Assembly (NCBI RefSeq): GCF_031844685.1
Contig: NZ_CP134605.1
Span: forward strand, 6,298,001-6,362,000
From: Streptomyces sp. ITFR-21
GTDB lineage: Bacteria > Actinomycetota > Actinomycetes > Streptomycetales > Streptomycetaceae
DNA: 64,000 bases
Reading direction: 5' to 3'
In this document: positions 33,969 through 42,334 of the stretch, piece by piece
Layout: the number at the start of each line of letters is the position of its first letter
Numbering within the stretch: the first letter of the stretch is position 1
Position numbers and translations under genes: made by a program
The notes under the pieces: model-generated
What the model saw: the letters and a program-made list of their open reading frames with translations, nothing else
Databases searched by the model: none
What the model was told of the DNA's origin: nothing

Positions 33969-34774
33969 GCGCCGCAACCACCGCGGCCGAGCACGCGGAA
34001 GGCTTCACCATGCCCGGCGCCCAACTCGAACTGACCGGCGTCAGCAAGCGGTTCGGCCCGATACGGGCCGTCGACCGGGTGTCCTTCGGCGTCGCGCCCG
34101 GCGAACTGCTCGCGCTGCTCGGCGCGAACGGCGCCGGAAAGTCCACCCTCTTCGAGGTCATCGGCGGCCAACAGCGCGCCACCGAGGGGCGGATCGTGCT
34201 CGGCGGCACCGACATCACCCGCCGCAGCGCCCACGCCATCGCCCGCATGGGGCTGCTGCGCAGCTTCCAGGTGGCCAAGGTCTTCGACACCTACACCGTG
34301 CGGCAGAACATCGTGCTGTCCCTGCTCGGCGCCAGCTCCCGCGCGTTCGGACTGCGCGGGGCGCTGCGGATCTCGGCCGCCGAGCGGGCCGGCGTCGACT
34401 CCGCGCTGGAGCGCGCCGGACTGGGCGCCCACGCCGACCGTCCCTGCGCCGGCATCAGCGAGAGCGACCGCAAACGGCTCGACATCGCCCGGGTGCTGGT
34501 GCGGCCCGCGAAGGTCGTCCTGCTCGACGAGCCGACCGCCGGCCTGAGCACCGAGGACATCGACCGGATGATCACGCTGATCCGGCAGCTGCGCCGGGAC
34601 CAGCCCGATCTGAGCATCGTGCTGACCGCGCACGACATGAACGTGGTCCGGCAGCTCGCCGACCGGGCGCTGCTGCTGGTCGGCGGCCGCGGCCGGGTCG
34701 CCGGACCGGTCGTGGACGTCCTGCGCCACCCGGAGACCATCAGCACCTATCTGGGAGAGTCCGATGGCGAGTGA
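33965..34774 (+). CDS. ABC transporter ATP-binding protein (LivG-like) with degenerate signature motif
   Basis: A 269-residue ATPase. Walker A GANGAGKST near residue 55, Q-loop region LLRSFQVAKVFDTYTV, Walker B VVLLDEPTAGLS and the switch histidine in LTAHDMN are all present. The ABC signature, normally LSxGQ/LAYGQ before the RRLEIAR helix, reads GISESDRKRLDIAR: the conserved glycine is replaced by serine and Gln by Asp. In a heterodimer with the normal LivF subunit this would leave one of two ATP sites impaired, as in asymmetric ABC proteins. Starts at ATG 33965, overlapping the permease stop. Confidence 0.92.
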   Translation: MSAATTAAEHAEGFTMPGAQLELTGVSKRFGPIRAVDRVSFGVAPGELLALLGANGAGKSTLFEVIGGQQRATEGRIVLGGTDITRRSAHAIARMGLLRSFQVAKVFDTYTVRQNIVLSLLGASSRAFGLRGALRISAAERAGVDSALERAGLGAHADRPCAGISESDRKRLDIARVLVRPAKVVLLDEPTAGLSTEDIDRMITLIRQLRRDQPDLSIVLTAHDMNVVRQLADRALLLVGGRGRVAGPVVDVLRHPETISTYLGESDGE

Positions 34775-35534
34775 GCCACTGCTCGACGTGGACGGCCTCG
34801 ACGCCCACTACGGCAAGACGCAGGCGCTCTTCGGGGTGTCCCTCCAGGTCCGGCCCGGCGAGCGGGTCGCGCTGCTCGGCCGCAACGGCGCCGGCAAGAC
34901 CACCACGCTGCTGTCGGTCATGGGTGTCGCGGTCCGCCGCAGCGGCCGGGTCCGGGTGGACGGCCGGGACGTGGTCCGGATGCGGACCCCGGAGATCAGC
35001 CGGCTCGGCATCGCCTGGGTCCCCGACACCCGCCGGGTCTTCAAGAGCATGTCGGTCCGGGAGAACATCCAGGTCGCCGCCCGCGGCAACCCGGCCCAGG
35101 TGCTCGACCAGGTCGTCGCGGAGTTCCCGCTGCTGGAGCCCCTGCTGGCGCGGGACGCCGGCAACCTGTCCGGCGGCGAGCAGCAGGTACTGGCGATCGG
35201 CCGGGCGCTGGCCACCCGGCCGCGGGTGCTGCTGCTGGACGAACCCACCGAGGGCCTGGCCCCCGTGGTGACCGAACAGCTGCGGGAGTCGCTGGTCCGG
35301 CTCGGCGGCGGTGACATGGCGATCGTGCTCGCCGAGCAGAGCGTCAGCTTCGCCCTGGGGTTCTGCAGCCGGGTCTACATCTTCGAGGTCGGCCGGGTCG
35401 TCTACGGCGGTACCTCCCGCGAGGTGACCGAGAACCGCGAGCAGTGGCAGCGCTACATCGTCGAGGGCGGTGCCATCCCGGCGGCCGGCCGCCCCGCTCA
35501 GAACGACAACGACAGGAACGAGGTGCCACGGTGA
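34764..35534 (+). CDS. ABC transporter ATP-binding protein (LivF-like)
   Basis: A 256-residue ATPase with a full motif set: Walker A GRNGAGKTTT near residue 39, signature NLSGGEQQVLAIGRAL, Walker B VLLLDEPTEGLAP, and LAEQSVSFAL in the switch region, as usual for LivF (Gln rather than His). Its start overlaps the LivG-like gene by 11 bp and its stop overlaps the GTG of the cyclase gene. It completes the importer. With LivG showing a degenerate signature, this subunit contributes the intact one. Confidence 0.93.
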   Translation: MASEPLLDVDGLDAHYGKTQALFGVSLQVRPGERVALLGRNGAGKTTTLLSVMGVAVRRSGRVRVDGRDVVRMRTPEISRLGIAWVPDTRRVFKSMSVRENIQVAARGNPAQVLDQVVAEFPLLEPLLARDAGNLSGGEQQVLAIGRALATRPRVLLLDEPTEGLAPVVTEQLRESLVRLGGGDMAIVLAEQSVSFALGFCSRVYIFEVGRVVYGGTSREVTENREQWQRYIVEGGAIPAAGRPAQNDNDRNEVPR

Positions 35535-36565
35535 CCCCATCGGCGTCAGCATCCGCATCGCCCGCGTCCGGGCCGGCCGGACCGGAACCGGCCCCGCCCG
35601 CACCCGCCCCGCCCGGGACCGCCCGGCCGCCGTTCGACCGGCTGCCCCGGCTGCCCGGCTCCGGACTGCCCCACGCCTGGGACGTCTACGGCCCGGACGA
35701 CGAGTCGGGGACCGTCAACCTGCTCGACGGGCCCACCGTGGCCGCCGCGCTGGCCCGGCCCCGGTCCGGCCGCCGGATCGCGCTCAGCCTGCCCGTCACC
35801 CTCCCCGACCCGCCGCTGTTCAAGCGCCGCCCGGTCCGGCACGAGGTCTTCCCCACCGGGCGCAACACCTGGGACGACCGGCTCGACGGCCTGTACCTCC
35901 AGGCGTCCAGCCAGTGGGACAGCCTGCGGCACGTCCGGGCCCGCGAGGACGGCTTCTACGGCGGCTGGCAGGGCGACCCGGACCAGCACCCCACCCGGCT
36001 CGGCATCCAGAACTGGGCGTCCGGCATCGTCGGCAGGGGCGTCCTGGTCGACATCGCCGCCGAGCTGGCCGACGAGCCCGGCTACGACCCGTTCGACCGG
36101 TTCCGGATCGAAACCGACCACCTCAAGGCGGCGCTCGCCCGCCAGGGCACCGAGCTGGTACCCGGCGACATCCTGTGCCTGCGCACCGGCTGGATGGACC
36201 GCTACCTGGCCATGGACACCGACGACCGTACGGCCCACGCGCGCCTCTACGAGGACGTCGACAGCCGCCGCTGGGCCGGGCTGTCGGGCGGCGAGGACAT
36301 GAGCCGCTACCTGTGGGACTCCGGCGTGTCCGCCGTCGTCGCCGACAACCCCGCCGTCGAGTACTCGCCCGGCGAGCCCTGGCTCGGCTCGCTGCACCGC
36401 CGGCTCATCCCCTGCCTCGGCTTCGCGCTGGGCGAGCTGTTCACCCTCGGCGAGCTGGCCGCCGCCTGCCGGGCGGCCGGCGCGTACGACTTCCTCTTCG
36501 TCGCGGTCCCGCTCAACCTGCCGGGCGGTGTCGGCTCGCCGGCCAACGCCATGGCCGTCGTCTGA
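35531..36565 (+). CDS. cyclase family protein (kynurenine formamidase-like metal hydrolase)
   Basis: A 344-residue protein with a disordered Pro/Ala N-terminus (about 45 residues) and a cyclase-fold domain. The family metal motif HxGTHxDxxxH is represented by the variant QASSQWDSLRH (around residues 116-126), the form found in the longer actinobacterial branch; later landmarks are LCLRTGWMDRYL and FLFVAVPLNLPGGVGSP. Members hydrolyse formamides, cyclic amides or lactone-like rings. GTG 35531 overlaps the LivF stop. Directly behind the importer, it may open a ring of the imported compound or cleave an ester or amide before CoA activation. Confidence 0.85.
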   Translation: MTPSASASASPASGPAGPEPAPPAPAPPGTARPPFDRLPRLPGSGLPHAWDVYGPDDESGTVNLLDGPTVAAALARPRSGRRIALSLPVTLPDPPLFKRRPVRHEVFPTGRNTWDDRLDGLYLQASSQWDSLRHVRAREDGFYGGWQGDPDQHPTRLGIQNWASGIVGRGVLVDIAAELADEPGYDPFDRFRIETDHLKAALARQGTELVPGDILCLRTGWMDRYLAMDTDDRTAHARLYEDVDSRRWAGLSGGEDMSRYLWDSGVSAVVADNPAVEYSPGEPWLGSLHRRLIPCLGFALGELFTLGELAAACRAAGAYDFLFVAVPLNLPGGVGSPANAMAVV

Positions 36566-36632
36566 GGGTCCCCCGAGGACTCCCGCCGCGGGCCGTGCCC
36601 TCCCGGCCCGTACCGTCGAAAGGAACACCCCC

Positions 36633-38684
36633 ATGAAGCACGGCATCGCGGTCGTCGGCGCCTCCGACCACAACTTCTGGTCGGGCCACGTACGCAGCAA
36701 CGTCGGCCAGTCCGGCTACACCGGCCAGGTCTGGCCGGTCAACCCGAACTACGAGACGGTGGGCGGCGTCCCCGCCTTCGCCTCGCTGTCCCGGATCGAC
36801 GGCGTGATCGACGCGGTCGTGGTGGCGGTGGCCGCCCACCGCTGCCCGGACATCGTCCGGGAGGCCGTCGGCCTCGGCGTCGCCGACATCGTCGTGGTCT
36901 CCGACGGCTTCGCCGAGCGCGGCCCCGACGGCCCCGGCGCCGCCCTGCAACGGCAGCTGGTCGACGCCTGCCAGGACGGCACCCGCCTCTACGGGCCGAA
37001 CTGCGTCGGCTTCGCCGACTTCCGGCGCGACCTGCGGCTGATCGCCGAGCCGATCCCGGCCGTCACCGAACCCGGCGCGATCAGCATCGTGTCGCAGAGC
37101 GGCGCCCTGCTGTCCACCCTGATGGCCGCGGTCGTCGAGGACGGCGGCTCGTTCGACTGGTGCGCCTCGCTCGGCAACGCCGCGCGGTTCGACGTGGCCC
37201 GCGCCATCGACTACGTCTGCGAGCGCGGCACCACCCGCTCGCTCATCGTCTACGCCGAGACGCTCGGCGAGGACATCCCCCGGCTGCGGGCCGCGCTCAC
37301 CCGGGCCAGGGACGAGAACGTGGCGGTGGTCATGCTCAAGGCCGGCCGGTCCGCGGTCGCCACCAAGATCGCGTACTCGCACACCGCGAGCGTCGCCGGG
37401 GACGACGCCGAGATCGACGCCTTCCTCAGCTCCTTCGGCGTGCTGCGCGTGGACTCGCTGGAGGAGATGGCCCGCGTCGCGGTCCTGGCGCCGCTGGTCC
37501 GCCGCGACCGCGGCGACGGCGTCGCCGTCATCGGCAGCTCCGGCGGGCAGGCGGCGATCGCCGGCGACCTCGCCCAGCGCGACCGGATGAAGCTGGCCCG
37601 GCTGACCGGCGACACCATGACGCTGCTGCGGGCCTCGGCCGCGTCGGGCTCGTTCATCGAGAACCCCTTCGACCTGGTCGGCCGCCCCGGCGCGAGGACG
37701 ACCACCGACGAGATATTCGAGGCCGTCTGGAGCGACCCGACCGTGGGCTTCACGCTCTCGCCCTGGTCGGTGATCTTCCCCGACGACTCGCCGGGACGGC
37801 AGGTGCACCGGGACTCGATCTCGCTCGCCGTCCGCACCGCGCGCCGGACCGGCACCCCCACGGTGATCTCCGCGCTGGTCAACGTCCCCTGGACGGACTG
37901 GGTGCTGGAGACCCGCCGCGCCAACCCCGGGGTCGCCGTCGTGCGCGGCCTGGAGAACACCATCCGGGCGCTGTCCCGGCTCTTCCCCGACCACCGCCCG
38001 GCCGCCGGCCACGCCGAGCCCGCCGCCGGACCGGTGGCTCCGGCCGCCGCGGTCACCGGCGAGATCGAGGGCCGCCGGGTGCTGGCCGCACTCGGGCTGC
38101 CGGTCGTCGCCGGCGAGGTCTGCGGCTCCGCCGAGGAGGCCGGCGCGGCGACACTGCGGCTGACCGGCCCCTACGTCGTCAAGGCGGACGTGGCGGGCGT
38201 GGCCCACAAGGCGCGCCTGGGCCTGGTCGTGGTCGGCTGCGAGGACCGGGCAGCGGTCGAGGCCGCGGTCAAGGGGTTCGAGGAGACCTTCAAGGAGCAC
38301 GGCATCCCCGCCTCGGCGCTGGCCGGCTACCTGGTGGAGGAGATGGCGACCGGCACCGAGCTGCTGGTCGGCCTCACCCGCTCCGCGCTCGGGTCGTTCC
38401 TCACCGTCGCGCTCGGCGGCGTCGCGGCCGGCGCCGGGACCGCGGCCGGCACCGTCCTGCTGCCCGCCGGGGAGGCGCGGATCATGGAGCTCCTCGGCCG
38501 GCACCTTCCGCTGCCACCGCAGGCACCCGGATTCCGGGCCGCGGCCGAGGCGGTGGCCAGGCTGTGCGCCGCGTTCGACACGGCGCCGCTCGACGCGTAC
38601 CGCGACATCGAGGTCAACCCGATGATGGTCGCCGCCGACCGCGCCGCCGTCGTCGACGCCCTCCTCGTGGCAAGGGAGGCGTGA
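36633..38684 (+). CDS. acyl-CoA synthetase, NDP-forming (acetate--CoA ligase family)
   Basis: A 683-residue fused ligase of the ADP-forming acyl-CoA synthetase type. It has a CoA-binding Rossmann domain (about 1-130, GIAVVGASDHNFWSG), a succinyl-CoA synthetase-like flavodoxin pair (about 145-460) with SIVSQSGALLS and phosphohistidine segment KIAYSHTASVAGDDAE, and a C-terminal ATP-grasp domain (about 470-683, GPYVVKADVAGVAHKARLG). It makes the CoA thioester of a carboxylic acid, or runs in reverse to conserve energy as ATP. AAAGGA precedes the ATG; the next gene starts 4 bp after the stop. Substrate unknown; probably the imported acid. Confidence 0.92.
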   Translation: MKHGIAVVGASDHNFWSGHVRSNVGQSGYTGQVWPVNPNYETVGGVPAFASLSRIDGVIDAVVVAVAAHRCPDIVREAVGLGVADIVVVSDGFAERGPDGPGAALQRQLVDACQDGTRLYGPNCVGFADFRRDLRLIAEPIPAVTEPGAISIVSQSGALLSTLMAAVVEDGGSFDWCASLGNAARFDVARAIDYVCERGTTRSLIVYAETLGEDIPRLRAALTRARDENVAVVMLKAGRSAVATKIAYSHTASVAGDDAEIDAFLSSFGVLRVDSLEEMARVAVLAPLVRRDRGDGVAVIGSSGGQAAIAGDLAQRDRMKLARLTGDTMTLLRASAASGSFIENPFDLVGRPGARTTTDEIFEAVWSDPTVGFTLSPWSVIFPDDSPGRQVHRDSISLAVRTARRTGTPTVISALVNVPWTDWVLETRRANPGVAVVRGLENTIRALSRLFPDHRPAAGHAEPAAGPVAPAAAVTGEIEGRRVLAALGLPVVAGEVCGSAEEAGAATLRLTGPYVVKADVAGVAHKARLGLVVVGCEDRAAVEAAVKGFEETFKEHGIPASALAGYLVEEMATGTELLVGLTRSALGSFLTVALGGVAAGAGTAAGTVLLPAGEARIMELLGRHLPLPPQAPGFRAAAEAVARLCAAFDTAPLDAYRDIEVNPMMVAADRAAVVDALLVAREA

Positions 38685-38688
38685 GCTC

Positions 38689-39135
38689 ATGGACACCACC
38701 GTTCCCGGCGCCCCGGCGACCCTGATCACCCGCGAGGCGATCCGCCGGTTCGCGGTCACACTCGGCACCCTCAACCCGATCCACCACGACGTGGCGACCG
38801 CCCGCCGGCGCGGCTTCCGCGACCTGGTGGCACCGCCGTTCTTCTTCACCACCGTCGGCATGTCGATGGGCCGGCTCACCACCTCCGACCGGTTGCGCGC
38901 GGACGGCATGCCGCTGGAGGACGAGCTCACCGGCCGGGTGGTGGCGGGCGAGACCAGCGTCCGCTGGTACGGGCCCATCGTCGCCGGCGACGAGGTCTCG
39001 GCCCACCAGGAGCTGCGGAGCGAGCAGCGCAAGACCGGCCGCAGCGGGCCGCTGACCCTCTTCACGTACTCCAAAACCTACTTCGTCGACGACCGGCTCG
39101 TCGTCGCCGAGACGCTCGTCAGGATCGGCCGGTGA
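38689..39135 (+). CDS. MaoC-like dehydratase, small subunit 1 (FAS1-type N-terminal half)
   Basis: A 148-residue single-hotdog protein. The segment TLGTLNPIHHDVATARRRGF corresponds to the R-hydratase motif (GDxNPxH), but the catalytic Asp position reads Thr while the His is kept. The region LTGRVVAGETSVRWYGPIVAGDE is typical of MaoC N-terminal halves. It overlaps the next MaoC-like gene by GTGA. In steroid degradation two such half-size proteins form a heterodimeric enoyl-CoA hydratase in which only one subunit is catalytic, which fits this pair. Confidence 0.85.
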   Translation: MDTTVPGAPATLITREAIRRFAVTLGTLNPIHHDVATARRRGFRDLVAPPFFFTTVGMSMGRLTTSDRLRADGMPLEDELTGRVVAGETSVRWYGPIVAGDEVSAHQELRSEQRKTGRSGPLTLFTYSKTYFVDDRLVVAETLVRIGR

Positions 39136-39638
39136 CGGCCGGCGCGCCGGACTCCGAGCCGGCCCCGCAGATCGCCCGCACCCTGCTGGTCTCCCGCACC
39201 TGGCGGCCCGACGAGGTCGACCTGTTCATGTACAGCGCGGTGACCTGGCTGACCCACCGGATCCACTTCGACCAGCGCTACGCCCGCAGCGAGGGCTACG
39301 ACGGCGTGCTGGTGCACGGCCCGCTCCAGGGCTCGTACCTCGGCCAGATGCTGTTCGACTACGCCGACCCGCGCGGCGGTTCGCTGACCGGCATCTCCTA
39401 CCGCCACCACCGGCCGGTGTACTGCAACGACACGCTGACCTGTTTGGCGCACGCGGTCGCCGCGGAGACCGGCCCCGACGGCTGCGTCCTGCGGGTCGAG
39501 CTGGAGATCCGCGACGGCCGCGGCACGCCGGCCACCTCCGGCACCGCGACGCTCGACCTGCCGGGCGGCTGGGACCCCGCCGAGGCGCCGGCCAACCCGC
39601 CCCGGCCGGCCGTCGTCGAATCGCCGGAGGCCGGCTGA
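39132..39638 (+). CDS. MaoC-like dehydratase, small subunit 2 (C-terminal half)
   Basis: A 168-residue hotdog-fold protein. The segment MYSAVTWLTHRIHFDQRYA around residues 36-54 aligns with the FRFSALTFNAHRIHYD-type hydratase motif; the histidine pair is retained, while the Asn/Asp-equivalent position looks like Leu. Further on EGYDGVLVHGPLQGSYL is standard for the family. GTG start overlaps subunit 1 and the stop overlaps the thiolase-like gene (TGATG). Together the two MaoC halves should hydrate an enoyl-CoA with a bulky or branched substituent, supplying a beta-hydroxyacyl-CoA to the aldolase-like protein encoded next. Confidence 0.85.
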   Translation: MTAGAPDSEPAPQIARTLLVSRTWRPDEVDLFMYSAVTWLTHRIHFDQRYARSEGYDGVLVHGPLQGSYLGQMLFDYADPRGGSLTGISYRHHRPVYCNDTLTCLAHAVAAETGPDGCVLRVELEIRDGRGTPATSGTATLDLPGGWDPAEAPANPPRPAVVESPEAG

Positions 39639-40777
39639 TGGTCGCGGTGACAGGCGTGGGGGAATCCGCCTACTCCCGGCGCAGCGGCCGGTCGGTCCAG
39701 GCGCTGGCCGCCGCGGCCGGCCGGGCGGCACTGCGGGACGCCGGACTGACGGCCGAGGACGTCGACGGGGTGATCCCGCTGGGCGGCTCGCTGTTCACCG
39801 AGGACCTGATCGCCGCGCTCGGGCTGCCGCTCCAGCTCACCGACGCGACGCCGCCGCCCGGCGGCAACGCCGCGGTCACCGCGCTGCGGCTGGCCACCGC
39901 CCTGATCGAGGCCGGCCGGGCCACCGTCGTCCTGGTCATCCTGGCCAGGAACGGGTCCTCCGCCAAACGCATCGACCAGCGGGTCGGCGAACTGCCGGGC
40001 CCCCAGTTCCGCCGGCAGCTGGAGCACCCGCACGGCTGGAGCACCCCCGCCGAGTGGTACGCGATGATCTGCCGGCGCCACATGCTGGAGTACGGCACCA
40101 CCAAGCGGCAGCTGGCCGCGGTCGCGCTGGCCGCCAACCGCTACGCGCAGCTCAACCCGCGGGCGATGCGCTTCGGCCGGCCACTGTCGTACGAGGACTA
40201 CCGGCGGGCGCCGATGATCGCCGAGCCGTACCAGCTCTACGACTGCTGCCTGGAGACCGACGGCGCCGCCGCCGTGCTGGTCACCGACGAGGAGCATGCG
40301 CTGCGTGCCGGCCCGCGGGCGGTACGGCTGCTGGCGGTGGAGACCGCGCGGCCGGAGAGCCCGGACGACCTGACCAACCGCCAGGACTGGCAGCGGGTGG
40401 GGCTGTCCCACGCGGCCCCGGCCGCCTACGAGAGCGCCGGGCTCGGGCCGCGGGACATGGACGCGGCCATGGTCTACGACTGCTTCTCCTTCGAGGTGAT
40501 CCACCAGCTCGAAGCGGCCGGGTTCTGCCCGCCGGGGGAGGGCGGCCGGTTCGTGGCGTCGGGCGCGCTGGAACCGGACGGCGCGCTCCCGCTCAACACC
40601 CACGGCGGCCTGCTCGCCGAGGGCCATCTCGGCGGCCTCAACCACGTCATCGAGGCCGTCCGGCAGCTGCGTGGCGAGGCGGGCGCCGCCCAGCTGGCAA
40701 AGGCCCGTCACATCGCGGTGACCGGCTGGGGCGACTGGGGCGACGGCTCGCTGGCGATCCTCGGAGGTACCAGGTGA
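39638..40777 (+). CDS. thiolase-superfamily protein, Ltp2-like (probable acyl-CoA retro-aldolase)
   Basis: A 379-residue thiolase-fold protein of the lipid-transfer/SCPx group. The nucleophile Cys of true thiolases is absent (GGNAAVTAL at that position) and so is the second Cys (GWGDWGDGSLAIL near the C-terminus), while the His of LLAEGHLGGLNHV remains. The segment VYDCFSFEVIHQLEAAGFC and the ending resemble Ltp proteins, some of which (Ltp2) cleave tertiary beta-hydroxyacyl-CoA by retro-aldol reaction. ATG overlaps the MaoC stop; GTG of the DUF35 partner overlaps its own stop. This suggests release of propionyl-CoA or acetyl-CoA by aldol rather than Claisen cleavage. Confidence 0.88.
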   Translation: MVAVTGVGESAYSRRSGRSVQALAAAAGRAALRDAGLTAEDVDGVIPLGGSLFTEDLIAALGLPLQLTDATPPPGGNAAVTALRLATALIEAGRATVVLVILARNGSSAKRIDQRVGELPGPQFRRQLEHPHGWSTPAEWYAMICRRHMLEYGTTKRQLAAVALAANRYAQLNPRAMRFGRPLSYEDYRRAPMIAEPYQLYDCCLETDGAAAVLVTDEEHALRAGPRAVRLLAVETARPESPDDLTNRQDWQRVGLSHAAPAAYESAGLGPRDMDAAMVYDCFSFEVIHQLEAAGFCPPGEGGRFVASGALEPDGALPLNTHGGLLAEGHLGGLNHVIEAVRQLRGEAGAAQLAKARHIAVTGWGDWGDGSLAILGGTR

Positions 40778-41295
40778 GCGCCCTCGTGCCGCCCCCCGGC
40801 ACCCCGCTGCCCAACGTCGACGAGCCGGACTTCGCCCCGTTCTGGGCAGGCTGCCGGCTGGGCCGGCTGCTGCTGCCCCGGTGCGCCGAGGGGCATCTGA
40901 ACTGGCCGCCGCGGCCGGTGTGCCGCACCTGCCGGGCCGACATCACCGACTGGACGCAGGTGCCGGGCCGCGGCCGGCTCTTCTCCTGGACCGTGGTCCA
41001 CCGCACCCGGCTGCGCGGATACGCGGACCTGACGCCGTACACCGTCGTCATCGTCGCCCTCGACCAGGACCCCGCCATCCGGCTGCTCGGCCGCTGCGTC
41101 CGCCCGCCGGCCCGGCCGGCCCAGGGCATGCCGATGGAGACCGAGTACGTGCCGGCCGCGGAGGGCGTCGTGCTGCCGTTCTGGCGGCCCGCCGCCGAGA
41201 GCGCCCCCGGGGCCGGCGAACCCGCGTCCGCCGAGCCGCCCGCGCCCGCCGGCGAACCCGCGCCCGCCGCCCCGCCCGCGCGCACCGACCACTGA
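40774..41295 (+). CDS. OB-fold Zn-ribbon (DUF35) partner of the Ltp-like protein
   Basis: A 173-residue protein with an N-terminal rubredoxin-like zinc ribbon (RCAEGH, then VCRTC, about residues 30-50) and an OB-fold (GRLFSWTVVHRTR, TVVIVALDQDPAIRLLGR), followed by an Ala/Pro/Glu-rich tail. One metal ligand pair appears as Cys and His rather than CxxC. DUF35 proteins form obligatory complexes with thiolase-like partners; the Ltp2-ChsH2 complex in mycobacterial steroid catabolism is the model. The GTG overlaps the thiolase-like stop, which fits stoichiometric co-synthesis. Confidence 0.9.
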   Translation: MSALVPPPGTPLPNVDEPDFAPFWAGCRLGRLLLPRCAEGHLNWPPRPVCRTCRADITDWTQVPGRGRLFSWTVVHRTRLRGYADLTPYTVVIVALDQDPAIRLLGRCVRPPARPAQGMPMETEYVPAAEGVVLPFWRPAAESAPGAGEPASAEPPAPAGEPAPAAPPARTDH

Positions 41296-41308
41296 GAGGA
41301 CTGATCCG

Positions 41309-42334
41309 ATGCAGCTGTCCGTCGTACTGCCCGGCCCGGTGAGCGACCGCCTGCCGGAAGCGGCCCAGGAGAGCGAGAAGGCCGGCCTGTACCGGCTGTG
41401 GACCACCGAGTCGCCCGGCCGGGACGCGGTGCTGCGGGCCAGCGTGCTGCTGGGCGCCACCCGTACGCTCGCCGCCGGCACCGGTATCAGCTTCGCCTTC
41501 GCCCGGCAGCCGCTGGCGGCGGCCGGACTGGCCGCCGACGCCTACGAGCTGTCCGGCGGCCGGTTCAGCCTGGGCCTCGGCGCCGGCACCCGCGGCCAAC
41601 GCCGCTGGTACGGGGTGGACTTCGACCACCCCGCGGCCCGGATGGCCGACTACGTGCGGGCGCTGCGGGCGATCTGGGCCGGCGACGGCCGGGCCCGCTA
41701 CCAGGGGCCCTTCTACGACATCGACGTGCCGCGCGTGCAGTTGGCGGGCACCCCCGCCTCACGCGCCGGCCTGAAGGTGTACGGCGGCGGCCTGCACCCG
41801 CGGATGCTCCGCGCCGTCGCGGACAGCTGCGACGGCGTCGTGCTGCACCCGCTGGCCGGCGGGCCGCGCTACCTCGACGACGTGGTGCTGCCCGCGATCG
41901 CGGCCGCGCCGGACCGGGCGCCCGGTTTCCGGCTGGTGGTCTGGTGCCCGCTCAGCGTCGACTTTGACGCGGAGCTCGCCCGGCGGCGGGCGGCCGAACA
42001 ACTGGCCTTCTACTTCGCCACCCCCAGCTACCGGGACGTCGCCGGCAGCGCCGGGTACGGCGCGGTGGCCGACGAGTTGGTCGACCGGTTCAACAACGGC
42101 GGGGCGGGCTTCGCGGAACTCGCCCCGCTGATCCCCGACGGCATGCTGGACCACTTCGTGGTGCACGGCACCCCGGCGCAGGTCGCCGACCGGCTCGCCG
42201 CCCGCCGCACCGCGTGGGCCGAGCGGGGGGTGGACGAGGTCGCCCTCCAGATACCGGCCCAGTCCGTCACCTCCGACAGCCTGCTCGACAGCATCGGGCA
42301 GCTCGCCGCGACCGTCCTGCCGAGGTTCGCGTGA
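41309..42334 (+). CDS. LLM class flavin-dependent oxidoreductase
   Basis: A 341-residue luciferase-like TIM-barrel protein (MQLSVVLPGPVSDRL, AGTGISFAFARQPLAAA, ELSGGRFSLGLGAGTRGQR, GGLHPRMLRAVADSCDGV). Members use FMN or coenzyme F420 for monooxygenation or hydride transfer. In streptomycetes F420 is available, but this subfamily cannot be assigned to either by eye. GAGAGGA precedes the ATG. Its stop overlaps the GTG of the MBL hydrolase. In this pathway it could oxidise a ketone to an ester/lactone or hydroxylate the substrate, ahead of hydrolysis by the neighbouring hydrolases. Confidence 0.88.
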   Translation: MQLSVVLPGPVSDRLPEAAQESEKAGLYRLWTTESPGRDAVLRASVLLGATRTLAAGTGISFAFARQPLAAAGLAADAYELSGGRFSLGLGAGTRGQRRWYGVDFDHPAARMADYVRALRAIWAGDGRARYQGPFYDIDVPRVQLAGTPASRAGLKVYGGGLHPRMLRAVADSCDGVVLHPLAGGPRYLDDVVLPAIAAAPDRAPGFRLVVWCPLSVDFDAELARRRAAEQLAFYFATPSYRDVAGSAGYGAVADELVDRFNNGGAGFAELAPLIPDGMLDHFVVHGTPAQVADRLAARRTAWAERGVDEVALQIPAQSVTSDSLLDSIGQLAATVLPRFA

